64,000 nucleotides of DNA, taken from Paenalcaligenes sp021793095. Its GTDB lineage: Bacteria; Pseudomonadota; Gammaproteobacteria; Burkholderiales; Burkholderiaceae_B. Below the pieces are notes generated by a model. The model saw only the letters and a list, made by a program, of their open reading frames with translations. It ran no database searches and was not told where the DNA came from. Location of the stretch: contig DAHVQS010000003.1 of NCBI GenBank assembly GCA_027317645.1, positions 28,398-92,397 on the forward strand, in the 5' to 3' direction. The translations under genes were made by a program, and so were the position numbers. Positions 18,111-26,077 of the stretch are shown here, piece after piece; the stretch's first letter is position 1, and every line of letters begins with the position of its first letter.

Positions 18111-18746
18111 ATGAAATTACATAGTAATTCTTTTGCAGACAATACTGCCATTCCTGAGCAGTATGCATTTTGTCGGCCAGATCCCGAGACACACGCCACA
18201 CTAGGCGGAAACCTGAATCCTCACCTGGCTTGGTCCGATGTGCCCGAGGGGACCCGTTCTTTTGTGATTTTGTGCGAGGATCCCGATGTCCCAACCAAAA
18301 TGGATGACGTCAACCAAGAGGGCCGTGAGATCCCTGCTGATTTGCCGCGCACGCATTTTTATCATTGGGTGTTAGTTGATTTGGCAGCCGATACCCGCGA
18401 GATCCCTGAGGGTGCTTATTCCGATGGGGTCACCCCTCGGGGCAAGGCCGGGCCACTCGCACTGGATGGCACGCGCCAGGGGTTGAATGGGTTTACCGAC
18501 TTTTTCGCCCATGATCGCGATATGAATGGCGATTATTTTGGCTATGACGGACCTTGCCCCCCATGGAACGATGCCATTGTCCACCGTTACGTTTTTACCG
18601 TGTATGCTGTGGATATTGACGAGATTCCGGTAGAGGGCAAGTTCACCGGTGATGATGTCAAAAAAGCCATCGAGGGTCATATCCTCGGCCAAGCCTCTAT
18701 CACTGGCATTTATACGCTCAACCCGCGTTTGCGTGATGGGGAATAA
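18111..18746 (+). CDS. YbhB/YbcL family Raf-kinase-inhibitor-like (PEBP) protein
   Basis: This is a 211-residue member of the phosphatidylethanolamine-binding-protein superfamily. Visible are the N-terminal PHLAWSDVPEGTRSFVILCEDPDVP block, the HWVLVDLAADTREIPEGA strand-turn, the YDGPCPPWNDAIVHRYVFTVYAVD core and the C-terminal GHILGQASITGIY. Bacterial members have no settled function. The canonical DPDAP is DPDVP here, and an insertion (KMDDVNQEGREIPAD) lengthens the loop after it. There is no signal peptide, so it is cytoplasmic. It is a probable single gene between tyrS and glyA. Confidence 0.9.
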   Translation: MKLHSNSFADNTAIPEQYAFCRPDPETHATLGGNLNPHLAWSDVPEGTRSFVILCEDPDVPTKMDDVNQEGREIPADLPRTHFYHWVLVDLAADTREIPEGAYSDGVTPRGKAGPLALDGTRQGLNGFTDFFAHDRDMNGDYFGYDGPCPPWNDAIVHRYVFTVYAVDIDEIPVEGKFTGDDVKKAIEGHILGQASITGIYTLNPRLRDGE

Positions 18747-18808
18747 ACATATTTCTGATGCTTTGATGCCCCACGGTTACCTTTTAGGTGCGTGGGGTAT
18801 GATGGTTT

Positions 18809-18833
18809 AGCCCAGCATTGTCTGGGCTTTTTC
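18809..18833 (+). terminator. Rho-independent terminator upstream of glyA
   Basis: AGCCCAG / CTGGGCT with a CATTGT loop is followed by TTTTT. A weaker CCCCACG/CGTGGGG hairpin lies just upstream at about 18770-18798. Together they end the YbhB-like gene transcript. Confidence 0.75.
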
Positions 18834-18954
18834 ATTGCTAGGGCTAGCCCATGTATTTTGATGGGTTAATATTTAGCCAAATTTTTGGATCCAAGCTAAA
18901 ATAGGTGGCTCCTTAATTTCAGCCTACCTTCTCACTGTTAGGAACATACAATAC

Positions 18955-20211
18955 ATGTTTGACCGTTCTCGTACCTTAGATGTGGTTGATCCCGATATTT
19001 GGGCGGCCATCGAAAAAGAAGACACTCGTCAAGAGCAACATATCGAGCTCATTGCCTCTGAAAACTATGCCAGCCCTGCGGTCATGCAGGCCCAAGGCAC
19101 ACAGTTGACCAATAAGTACGCCGAGGGGTATCCAGGGCGCCGTTATTATGGTGGCTGTGAGTATGTAGACGTGATTGAGCAGCTCGCCATTGATCGCCTC
19201 AAAGAAATTTTTGGTGCGCCTGCCGCTAATGTTCAGCCCAACTCTGGCTCACAAGCCAACCAGGCGGTCTATCTGGCAACGCTCAAGCCTGGGGATACTG
19301 TCCTAGGGATGAATCTTGCTGAAGGTGGGCATTTGACACACGGTTCTCCTGTCAATGCGTCTGGTATTTTGTATAACTTTGTATCCTATGGTTTGGATGA
19401 GAACGAGGAGCTTGACTACGACGCGCTCGAGCGTTTGGCCAAAGAGCACAAGCCCAAGCTGATCGTCGGTGGGGCTTCCGCTTACTCCCTGAAAATTGAT
19501 TTTGAGCGCATGGGCCGCATTGCACGTGAAAATGGTGCACTCTTTATGGTGGATATTGCCCACTATGCGGGGCTGGTTGCTGGCGGTGCTTATCCCAACC
19601 CCATGCCCCATGCTGACTTTGTGACCTCAACCACGCATAAATCATTGCGCGGCCCCCGTGGTGGCGTCATCATGATGAAGCCTGAGTTCGAGCGCGCCAT
19701 TAATTCTGCTATCTTTCCTGGACTGCAGGGTGGGCCCTTGGTGCATGTGATTGCGGCCAAAGCAGTTGCTTTCAAAGAGGCCTTGGACCCCAGTTTCAAG
19801 GATTATGCACAGCAGGTGCTAAAAAATGCTGACGTATTGGCCAAGACTTTGGTGTCGCGTGGCTTGCGCATTGTTTCTGGCCGGACCGAGAGTCATGTGA
19901 TGTTAGTCGACCTGCGCAGCAAGGGCATCACCGGTAAGGATGCCGAGGCCGCATTGGGCAAGGCACACATTACGGTCAACAAAAACGCTATCCCCAATGA
20001 TCCCGAGTCACCTTTTGTGACCAGTGGTGTTCGTTTGGGTACGCCTGCGGTCACCACACGTGGCTTTAAAGAGGCCGAGTGCGAGCTAACGGCCAACCTC
20101 ATCGCTGACGTATTGGATGATCCTTTCAATGAGGAAAACCTGGCCCAAGTACGTGCCCGTGTCAATGAGCTGACCGCGCGCTTACCTGTGTACGGGGGCT
20201 CTGCTAAATAG
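18955..20211 (+). CDS. glyA: Serine hydroxymethyltransferase
   Basis: GlyA interconverts serine and glycine with tetrahydrofolate, the main source of one-carbon units. The 418-residue PLP enzyme shows LIASENYASPAVMQAQG near residue 35, the YYGGCEYVD motif, and the PLP lysine in TSTTHKSLRGPRGG near residue 230. Start and length fit the family exactly. nrdR and the rib genes follow in the same direction, a common beta-proteobacterial order. Confidence 0.98.
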   Translation: MFDRSRTLDVVDPDIWAAIEKEDTRQEQHIELIASENYASPAVMQAQGTQLTNKYAEGYPGRRYYGGCEYVDVIEQLAIDRLKEIFGAPAANVQPNSGSQANQAVYLATLKPGDTVLGMNLAEGGHLTHGSPVNASGILYNFVSYGLDENEELDYDALERLAKEHKPKLIVGGASAYSLKIDFERMGRIARENGALFMVDIAHYAGLVAGGAYPNPMPHADFVTSTTHKSLRGPRGGVIMMKPEFERAINSAIFPGLQGGPLVHVIAAKAVAFKEALDPSFKDYAQQVLKNADVLAKTLVSRGLRIVSGRTESHVMLVDLRSKGITGKDAEAALGKAHITVNKNAIPNDPESPFVTSGVRLGTPAVTTRGFKEAECELTANLIADVLDDPFNEENLAQVRARVNELTARLPVYGGSAK

Positions 20212-20238
20212 GTGGGCCCATGAGGGCTCGTGACGCAT

Positions 20239-20802
20239 ATGAAATGTCCATTCTGTAATCACGAAGACACTCAGGTCTTAGATTCACGAGTCCTTGAGGA
20301 CGGTGACGCCATTCGGCGTCGCCGTCGTTGCTTATCGTGCGATCGGCGGTTTACGACCTATGAACGGGCTGAGCTGATGATGCCCACCGTGGTCAAGCGT
20401 GATGGTAGCCGGATGAGTTTCGACCCAGCGCGTGTGCGGGCCAGTATGGAGTTAGCATTGCGCAAGCTCACTGTCCCTAGCCAAGAGGTAGACGCTGCCA
20501 TCGAGCGGATCCGCGAGAGTCTTATGCTCACGGGGGCCCGAGAAATCAATACCGAAGAAATTGGTGATCGTGTGCTCGAGGAATTACTCAAGCTCGATCA
20601 GGTGGCATATATTCGCTTTGCTTCCGTTTACAAAAGCTTTAATGATATCGACGAGTTTGTTCAAGCCATTCACGAGATGCAGCGTGTCATCGAGGCAAAT
20701 AATGATCGCGTTGCGAGTGGCACAGCCGCTAAAAAAGCAGTGAAAAAGGCGGTTAAAAACACGACCAAAGGCGCTGCGGAAAAAGGCCAGCGCAATAAAT
20801 AG
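20239..20802 (+). CDS. nrdR: Transcriptional repressor NrdR with Lys/Ala-rich tail
   Basis: NrdR represses ribonucleotide reductase genes in response to ATP/dATP. It has the N-terminal zinc ribbon (MKCPFCNHEDTQV and RRCLSCDRRFTTYER), then an ATP-cone domain (VVKRDGSRMSFDPARVRASM to about residue 150). The ATG at 20239 gives the standard MKCPFC start; the GTG at 20230 is rejected. The usual length is about 150-160 residues, but here it is 187. The extra C-terminal tail is GTAAKKAVKKAVKN followed by TTKGAAEKGQRNK, resembling histone-H1-like tails. It sits between glyA and ribD. Confidence 0.95.
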   Translation: MKCPFCNHEDTQVLDSRVLEDGDAIRRRRRCLSCDRRFTTYERAELMMPTVVKRDGSRMSFDPARVRASMELALRKLTVPSQEVDAAIERIRESLMLTGAREINTEEIGDRVLEELLKLDQVAYIRFASVYKSFNDIDEFVQAIHEMQRVIEANNDRVASGTAAKKAVKKAVKNTTKGAAEKGQRNK

Positions 20803-20812
20803 GCCCAATGCC

Positions 20813-21973
20813 ATGTTAAATGACGAAACCAACGATAATTACTGGATGGCCCAGGCTCTGGAATGTGCTGAGCGGTCCTTGTTTCTGAGTGCGCCTAACC
20901 CACGTGTGGGCTGCGTCATTGTGCAAAATAATGCCTTGGTAGCGCAGGGCTTTACCCAGCAGGCGGGGCAGGCTCATGCCGAAATGATGGCACTTACCGA
21001 GGCGCAAAACCAAGGGTTTACTGATTTTAGCCAATGCACTTTTTATGTGACCTTAGAGCCCTGCAGTCATTATGGTCGTACCAAGCCTTGTGTGGATGCC
21101 ATTATTGATGTGGCCCCCAAACGCGTGGTGATCGCCATGCCCGATCCGAATCCACAAATCGCTGGGCGGGGCATCGCTCAGCTCAAGGCCGCAGGTATTG
21201 AGGTACGTGTGGGGGTTTTGCTCCAAGAGGCGGCTTGGTTAAATGTCGGTTTTGTTTCTCGGATGCTCGAAAACAAACCTTGGATTTGGCTCAAAATTGC
21301 CAGCTCCATGGATGGATTTACGGCTCTCGAAGATGGGCGCTCACAATGGATTACCTCTGCCAGCGCACGTGATCATGGCCATCGTTGGCGAGCGCGCAGT
21401 GATTTAGTGGTCACAGGCTCAGGCACTGTGTTGGCGGATGACCCGCAGCTCAATGTACGTGCCGTACCCACGGTTCGGCAACCCATGCGCGGTGTTTTTG
21501 ATGGTCAGCTATCGTTATCGCCAGATTTGCAGTTTTTCCAAAAACAACCAGTGATGGTATGGGCGTCGGCAGGGGTATCTGCCGAGCGCAAGGCGGTTTT
21601 CGAAGAGCACGGTGTTTACGTGCGCGAGTTACCCGGGACCGAGCGTGGCCAGGTGGATTTAGATGCTTGGAAAGAATGGCTAAGCCAACAGGAGTTCAAT
21701 GAAATTCATGTAGAGGCCGGTGGGCGCCTCAATGGCGCCTTTGTGCAGGCTGGGCTGGTGGATCAGGTGGTGGCATATGTGGCACCCGCCTATTTGATGC
21801 ACGGGCAGCCTGCTGTGATTGGGCAGCCGCCCATTCAATTGAGCCAAGCATGGCGCTTAAATTTAATTCATACACAAAAAGTCGGTCCTGATGTTGAGCT
21901 GGTCCTGCGCAATGAAGAGCGCTGGCGAGGCCTATTGACTCAGTTGTTACAACAGGCTGAACGCGATATTTAA
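20813..21973 (+). CDS. ribD: Bifunctional riboflavin deaminase/reductase
   Basis: RibD deaminates and then reduces the pyrimidine intermediate of riboflavin synthesis. The 386-residue protein has an N-terminal cytidine-deaminase domain with zinc ligands in HAEMMAL and EPCSHYGRTKPC. The C-terminal reductase domain spans residues about 150-370 (ASSMDGFTALEDGRSQWITS, the VTGSGTVLADDPQLNVR block and EAGGRLNGAFV). Spacing of 10 bases from nrdR and 2 from ribE indicates one transcript with translational coupling to ribE. Confidence 0.97.
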   Translation: MLNDETNDNYWMAQALECAERSLFLSAPNPRVGCVIVQNNALVAQGFTQQAGQAHAEMMALTEAQNQGFTDFSQCTFYVTLEPCSHYGRTKPCVDAIIDVAPKRVVIAMPDPNPQIAGRGIAQLKAAGIEVRVGVLLQEAAWLNVGFVSRMLENKPWIWLKIASSMDGFTALEDGRSQWITSASARDHGHRWRARSDLVVTGSGTVLADDPQLNVRAVPTVRQPMRGVFDGQLSLSPDLQFFQKQPVMVWASAGVSAERKAVFEEHGVYVRELPGTERGQVDLDAWKEWLSQQEFNEIHVEAGGRLNGAFVQAGLVDQVVAYVAPAYLMHGQPAVIGQPPIQLSQAWRLNLIHTQKVGPDVELVLRNEERWRGLLTQLLQQAERDI

Positions 21974-21975
21974 CT

Positions 21976-22596
21976 ATGTTTACTGGAATTGTTCGTGCGG
22001 TGGGTGAAATTGTTAAAACCACCCCCATCAATAAAGAGGACCAACAAGCAGGGCTGCGACTGACTGTGGATGCAGCGGGGCTAGATTTGAGTCGGGTGCA
22101 GGTTGGAGATTCTATTGCCATCCAAGGGGCCTGCATGACTGTGTTGCGTCATGCCGAGGGTAAGTTTGAGGTGGATGTTTCTCAGGAAAGCCTCTCTCGT
22201 ACTGCCGGGTTAGATCGTCTCGGCCCAGTAAACCTCGAGGCGGCCATGCGCTTGGGCGACACCCTAGACGGGCATATGGTCTTGGGCCATGTGGATGGAG
22301 TGGGTGAGATCACTGCATTTAAACCCGTGGGTGAGTCTTATTTACTGCAAATCAAGGCACCCAAGCATTGTGCTAAATATTTGGCTTTCAAGGGCTCTGT
22401 CACCATTAATGGCGTGAGCTTGACCATCAACGAGGTCGTGGACAGTGCAGACGGTTGCACCATCAGTATTAACTTGATCCCACACACCGTTGCCGAGACT
22501 ACCTTTCAATACGCCCAAGTGGGAGATCCGGTCAATATCGAGGTGGATACCATTGCTCGTTATGTCGAGCGGATGCTACAAAAAACAAGTACTTGA
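21976..22596 (+). CDS. ribE: Riboflavin synthase alpha chain
   Basis: The enzyme dismutates two lumazine molecules to riboflavin. The 206-residue product begins MFTGIVRAVGEI and has two homologous lumazine-binding barrels, each with a Gly-His-rich strand (LDGHMVLGHVDGVGEI at the end of the first; VTINGVSLTINEV in the second). It follows ribD by two bases. The remaining rib genes are not in this window; a tRNA-Ser gene comes next. Confidence 0.97.
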   Translation: MFTGIVRAVGEIVKTTPINKEDQQAGLRLTVDAAGLDLSRVQVGDSIAIQGACMTVLRHAEGKFEVDVSQESLSRTAGLDRLGPVNLEAAMRLGDTLDGHMVLGHVDGVGEITAFKPVGESYLLQIKAPKHCAKYLAFKGSVTINGVSLTINEVVDSADGCTISINLIPHTVAETTFQYAQVGDPVNIEVDTIARYVERMLQKTST

Positions 22597-22634
22597 GCTT
22601 CGCTATCATTTTGAGTACAATGGTCGCTTATTTT

Positions 22635-22725
22635 GGATAGGTGGCCGAGTGGTTGAAGGCGCACGCCTGGAAAGCGTGTATACGTGAATAGCGTATCGAG
22701 GGTTCGAATCCCTCCCTGTCCGCCA
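22635..22725 (+). tRNA. tRNA-Ser (anticodon GGA)
   Basis: The cloverleaf can be drawn by hand. The acceptor GGATAGG pairs with CCTGTCC, discriminator G is followed by an encoded CCA, the loop is CTGGAAA with anticodon GGA at 22669-22671, the variable arm is long as in class II tRNAs, and the T arm is GAGGGTTCGAATCCCTC. It reads UCC/UCU codons. A strong terminator follows. Confidence 0.97.
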
Positions 22726-22734
22726 AGACATACC

Positions 22735-22770
22735 AATCGCTGAGTAGTACACGACTCAGCGATTTTTTTA
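22735..22770 (+). terminator. Rho-independent terminator after tRNA-Ser
   Basis: An 11-bp perfect stem AATCGCTGAGT / ACTCAGCGATT with an eight-base loop runs into TTTTTTT. Confidence 0.88.
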
Positions 22771-22869
22771 TGTCTATTGCCTTTAAACTAGAGCGGGCGA
22801 GCCATAGGCCAGTCGCTGATATAGGGCAATGAGGCTTAAAAATAACTCAATCAATAATTATTAAAAAAT

Positions 22870-23637
22870 ATGATGCTTGATTTATTGCGTGATTTTCAGC
22901 CTGTATCTCTTGCTGAGCTCGATCAACGGGCGCGGCTGATGCGACGCACTGACAATAAATATGTGCTAGATGCTCAGCAATTGAGATCATTTTTGCAGCA
23001 GCACCAGACGGATTACGATGTATTGACCATAGACGGGGTGCAGCAGTTTCATTACCGCAATTTATACTTTGATAGCCCTGACTTTGATACGTTTAGAGAT
23101 CACAATATGGGGCGTCGACGCCGTTTTAAAATTAGGTTTCGCCACTATCATGAGGCGCAGCTTTATTTTTTTGAGGTCAAAATCAAAGGATTCAGAAATG
23201 AGACCTTGAAATATAGGCAACGCACCGATCAAAGCGCTTTCGAGGCGGCTCAGCTACCTGAGTCTTTATATCAATTTGCCAGCCGGCATATCCAAGAGCA
23301 CTATGATTACCCTTTGACCTATCCCTTGTTGCCGGCGATGTATGTGGATTATGAGCGCATCACATTGGTGGGCAAAGAACAGGCGGTGCGCATTACCATT
23401 GACAACCATATACGCTATCGCAGTGCTGAGGGCACGCAGGCCCTGGCCGCTGATTATTATGTGGTCGAGGTCAAATCGGCGTTGGGTCGTTCGGCAGCGG
23501 ACCGCTGGTTAAGAGCGCATCGCAAGCATCCGGTACAGCGTTGTTCCAAATACTGTATGGGGGTCAATTTACTGGCCTTTCCGGATAAGAACACGCGCTT
23601 TCGCCCGGTGCTGCGTCGCCAATTTCAGCATCAGTAG
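22870..23637 (+). CDS. Stand-alone VTC-domain protein
   Basis: This is a 255-residue VTC (vacuolar transporter chaperone-like, polyphosphate polymerase) domain of the triphosphate-tunnel fold. Basic and acidic tunnel residues are seen in MRRTDNKYVLD, VQQFHYRNLYFDSPDFDTFRDH, RRRRFKIRFRHY, YFFEVKIKG, the MYVDYERITL strand and VVEVKSALG. In eukaryotic Vtc4 this domain makes polyphosphate; bacterial versions often lie with CotH or DUF4956 partners, which are absent here. No SPX or membrane segment is present, so it is a soluble cytoplasmic form. ATG codons at 22870 and 22873 are both possible. The gene's 3' end overlaps the next gene, on the opposite strand, by 7 bases. Confidence 0.85.
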   Translation: MMLDLLRDFQPVSLAELDQRARLMRRTDNKYVLDAQQLRSFLQQHQTDYDVLTIDGVQQFHYRNLYFDSPDFDTFRDHNMGRRRRFKIRFRHYHEAQLYFFEVKIKGFRNETLKYRQRTDQSAFEAAQLPESLYQFASRHIQEHYDYPLTYPLLPAMYVDYERITLVGKEQAVRITIDNHIRYRSAEGTQALAADYYVVEVKSALGRSAADRWLRAHRKHPVQRCSKYCMGVNLLAFPDKNTRFRPVLRRQFQHQ

Positions 23638-23900
23638 CGGCGGCCGCTGCGGCGTAATCGATTGAGCGAATCGCGGTTGAGTCTTTGGGCCTCTTCTTCT
23701 GCGTAGGCTTCCTCACCGGGTTCGTAGGGGCCTTTGTACATACATTCATCGGGATTGAGCGCGCACATCATGCGTTGAGCAGCCAGTGACGGGGAGCGTG
23801 AGCTACTGCTGCTAGAGTGCCCGCCTGGTGAGGCGCAAGCGGCTAATAAACTGGCTAATGCAATGAGGGAGAGAGGGCGGGCTAAAGATGTCAGATTCAT
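23631..23900 (-). CDS. Small putative lipoprotein (89 aa)
   Basis: A short lipoprotein precursor: hydrophobic core LSLIALASLLAAC with the lipid Cys near residue 22, then a Ser-rich linker (GGHSSSSSSRSPS), then MMCALNPDECMYKGPYEPGEEAYAEEEAQ and a basic Arg-rich end (LNRLRRSGRRY). Two further Cys in the mature part could form a disulfide. The upstream AGAAAGAG may serve as ribosome site. No family was recognised. Confidence 0.7.
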   Translation of the reverse strand: MNLTSLARPLSLIALASLLAACASPGGHSSSSSSRSPSLAAQRMMCALNPDECMYKGPYEPGEEAYAEEEAQRLNRDSLNRLRRSGRRY

Positions 23901-24187
23901 GATGCACTCTTTCTATCTTTTTACTGCCTATATAAAAGGCGACGTATGAATAAATGCCAACAATAACGATACTAAAACCCCAAAGTGTAGCAAAGATTGG
24001 CTGCTGAAACTCGTGATTTACAGGGGCTTACTTTTGTGTTGAGGAGATGCGAATTCTTGATATTTTTGTTTTAGAGTCAAGGTTTTTTTTATTTTTTTCG
24101 TTCTAAAAAAGAGATTATTTAGAAAATAGCGGTGTTTGTTGCATTAAAAGAACAGAAAAAGTGTATAAACAGGGCCTAAAGTGCTCC
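23901..24187. other. AT-rich intergenic region upstream of the small-protein promoter
   Basis: This stretch lies between the starts of the lipoprotein gene (minus) and the first small-protein gene (plus). It is strongly AT-rich, with poly-T and poly-A tracts around 24070-24115. The lipoprotein promoter must lie near 23901-23960. A 19-codon frame at 24047 has a ribosome-like sequence directly abutting the ATG and is not credible. Nothing else is seen. Confidence 0.5.
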
Positions 24188-24230
24188 CTAGGGTTTTCCC
24201 CTAGCTTTTGCCTAGGGTTTACCCTAGAAT
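24188..24230 (+). promoter_or_regulatory. Tandem-palindrome operator/promoter, copy 1
   Basis: Two palindromes stand in tandem: CTAGGGTTTTCCCCTAG at 24188-24204 and CTAGGGTTTACCCTAG at 24212-24227, with centres about 23 bp apart, near two helical turns. A -10-like TAGAAT (24225-24230) overlaps the end of the second; 17 bp upstream lies TAGCTT (24202-24207), a weak -35 overlapping the end of the first. The whole design recurs at 48778-48820. Binding of a dimeric regulator to both sites would cover the core promoter. The regulator is unknown. Confidence 0.7.
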
Positions 24231-24287
24231 AGAAGATGTAGTTAGCAGTTATTGATTAAACGCATCGTTATTCAAAGGGTAGACAGA

Positions 24288-24413
24288 GTGTTACGAGTTT
24301 TCAGAAAATTGGATCGCAAAGCAGAGAGATTCTTTAACGCACAGGCAGTAACTCGTGGCCGTCAAACCGCTAAGACCGAGTGGGGCATGCAGTTGCAAGA
24401 CGGCTTCCTGTAA
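24288..24413 (+). CDS. Small basic protein, copy 1 (41 aa), unknown family
   Basis: GTG start with AAAGGG eight bases upstream. The 41-residue product contains RVFRKLDRKAERFFNAQA, then VTRGRQTAKTEWGMQLQDGF and a final Leu. It is 31/41 identical to the core of the frame at 48874-49098, with the C-terminal half nearly invariant (AQAVTRGRQ-AKTEWGMQL--GFL). About a dozen codons in the conserved half differ only synonymously, which is strong evidence that both are translated and under selection. There is no signal peptide; the N half is a probable amphipathic helix rich in Arg and Lys. The start lies 57 bases after the TAGAAT -10. A TTG at 24252 is an alternative start. Function unknown. Confidence 0.75.
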   Translation: MLRVFRKLDRKAERFFNAQAVTRGRQTAKTEWGMQLQDGFL

Positions 24414-24524
24414 ACTGCACTCAGTGCTTGCAGGGCAGCGCCTATAGATGTTGATTAGAGTAGTACTTAAAGCAGGCGCTAGATGGTAGAGAAAGTATTT
24501 AATCCCTCTAGCACAGAGAAAAGA

Positions 24525-24556
24525 AAAAGGTTCGGCAGATGCCGAACCTTTTTTTG
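24525..24556 (+). terminator. Strong terminator after small-protein gene copy 1
   Basis: A near-perfect stem AAAAGGTTCGGC / GCCGAACCTTTT with loop AGAT is followed by TTT, with A-rich sequence on the 5' side, so it could act in both directions. It would end the roughly 300-nt transcript from the tandem-palindrome promoter; on the other strand it lies beyond the TRAP permease gene. Confidence 0.85.
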
Positions 24557-24643
24557 TGCCCCTTTGTTATTTTTATTGGGGCGTGAGCTGTTAAACACAG
24601 TCAGCCGTTTTGAGCCGGGCTCACCCGCAATGGGTGAGCTGCC

Positions 24644-25951
24644 TTACTTCAACATGCGTGGTAGCCAGAGTGCAATCTCGGGGAAGAGGAAAATTAATAC
24701 CAAGCCGAGTAATTGCATCCCGATAAAGGGCCATACCGAGCCGTATACCTGCCCCATATGAACATCCTTGGGTAATATCCCTTTGATCCAAAACAGGACA
24801 AAGCCAAAGGGCGGTGATAAGTAGGCGACCTGGATGTTGACAATAAACAGCACCCCGAACCAAATCTTGTCAATGCCTAGCTCAGTAATAATGGGCAAGA
24901 ACAAGGGCGTGCACAGCATGATGATAGCCCAGTCGTCCATGACGGTACCCAATACCAAGACAATGAGCATCATGGTAATCAGTACCCCCGTGGTCCCCCC
25001 TGGTACGTTGAGTAACAGGTCAGTGAGCAAATCTTGGGAGCCGAGTGAGTTAAAAATGTTGAGGTAAATATTGGCCCCAATCAGGATCCAGAAACCCATA
25101 CCACAGAGTTTGAGTGTGGAGAGCAGCGAGTCTCTGAGAATCTGCCAAGTGAGCTGGCGATAGAGCAGGTTAATGATCAAGGCACCTGCCGCACCAAAGC
25201 TGGCTGACTCTGCTGGGGTTGCAATACCGCCCCAGATGGAGCCCAAAACAATCACAATCAGCAGGACAAAGGGCCAGATGTCCAATACCGAACGGACTTT
25301 TTCACCGGTGCTAAAACGCTGATCCGCTGGCAGTGGTGGGCCAATGTCAGGCTGGAAATGGCTACGCACCCCGATATAGAGCACATAAAAGGCAGCCAGC
25401 ATCAGACCGGGGATCACCCCAGCGATAAATAGGTCACCGATGGAGGCGTTGGCCAATAGGCCGTAGAAAATAAAGGGTACGCTGGGTGGAATCAAGGCCC
25501 CTAAAGCCCCCCCAGCCCCAATGGCGCCAATAGCGATTTTGCGGCTGTAGCCGTAGCGCATCATTGAGGGGTAGGCAATTTGCCCCATGGTAATCGTTGC
25601 TGGTGGGGTAATACCGGTCACCGCAGCGAAAATGGTACAGACCATCACGGTCCCCATCGCTAAGCCCCCAGCGATGTGCCCAATGAGCTTGTACACCGCA
25701 TTGTAGGCCGCATCGGCGACGCCCGAGTAGCGTATCAGATTACCCATCAATAAGAACAGCGGGATGGTAATCAGGATGGAGTTCCATGGGGTGTAATAAA
25801 AGGCACTGGGAATCGCTAACAACGAGCGAGGAGAAAATATGGCCGCAAATAGCACCGCCGTGCCCCCGAGCCCAAATGCAACGGGCAGGCCCAAAAATAG
25901 GACCAGGAACATGACGATGAAATACAAAAAGGTGATTAATTCTAGGCTCAT
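24644..25951 (-). CDS. TRAP transporter large permease (DctM-type)
   Basis: This is a 435-residue polytopic inner-membrane protein of the DctM/TRAP-C4 family, the sodium-driven translocation subunit. About 12 hydrophobic helices are visible. The conserved segments include LPVAFGLGGTAVLF near residue 25, FAAVTGITPPATITMGQIAYPSM (residues about 110-130) and GALGALIPPSVPFIFYG. It is the last gene of a three-gene minus-strand operon (small permease, binding protein, large permease). In sulfonate clusters such a set is TauKLM, the taurine TRAP transporter; that assignment rests on the nearby xsc, tauX and tauY genes and is inference. Confidence 0.92.
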   Translation of the reverse strand: MSLELITFLYFIVMFLVLFLGLPVAFGLGGTAVLFAAIFSPRSLLAIPSAFYYTPWNSILITIPLFLLMGNLIRYSGVADAAYNAVYKLIGHIAGGLAMGTVMVCTIFAAVTGITPPATITMGQIAYPSMMRYGYSRKIAIGAIGAGGALGALIPPSVPFIFYGLLANASIGDLFIAGVIPGLMLAAFYVLYIGVRSHFQPDIGPPLPADQRFSTGEKVRSVLDIWPFVLLIVIVLGSIWGGIATPAESASFGAAGALIINLLYRQLTWQILRDSLLSTLKLCGMGFWILIGANIYLNIFNSLGSQDLLTDLLLNVPGGTTGVLITMMLIVLVLGTVMDDWAIIMLCTPLFLPIITELGIDKIWFGVLFIVNIQVAYLSPPFGFVLFWIKGILPKDVHMGQVYGSVWPFIGMQLLGLVLIFLFPEIALWLPRMLK

Positions 25952-26077
25952 TGGGCTACTGTGTCCTTCTTATCATTGTCAAAACTCTATAGGCAATGAA
26001 TGGCTAACAGCTAACAGCTAAAAGATACAAAAGTAGAGGAAAGCGATGGTGTGTCGCCTTCCTCTGGCCTCAGTGAA

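Noticed and set aside
24047..24106. 19-codon frame with GAGGAG next to its ATG
   Set aside because: The ribosome-like sequence abuts the start codon, too close to function, and the product is mostly Phe/Leu from poly-T DNA.
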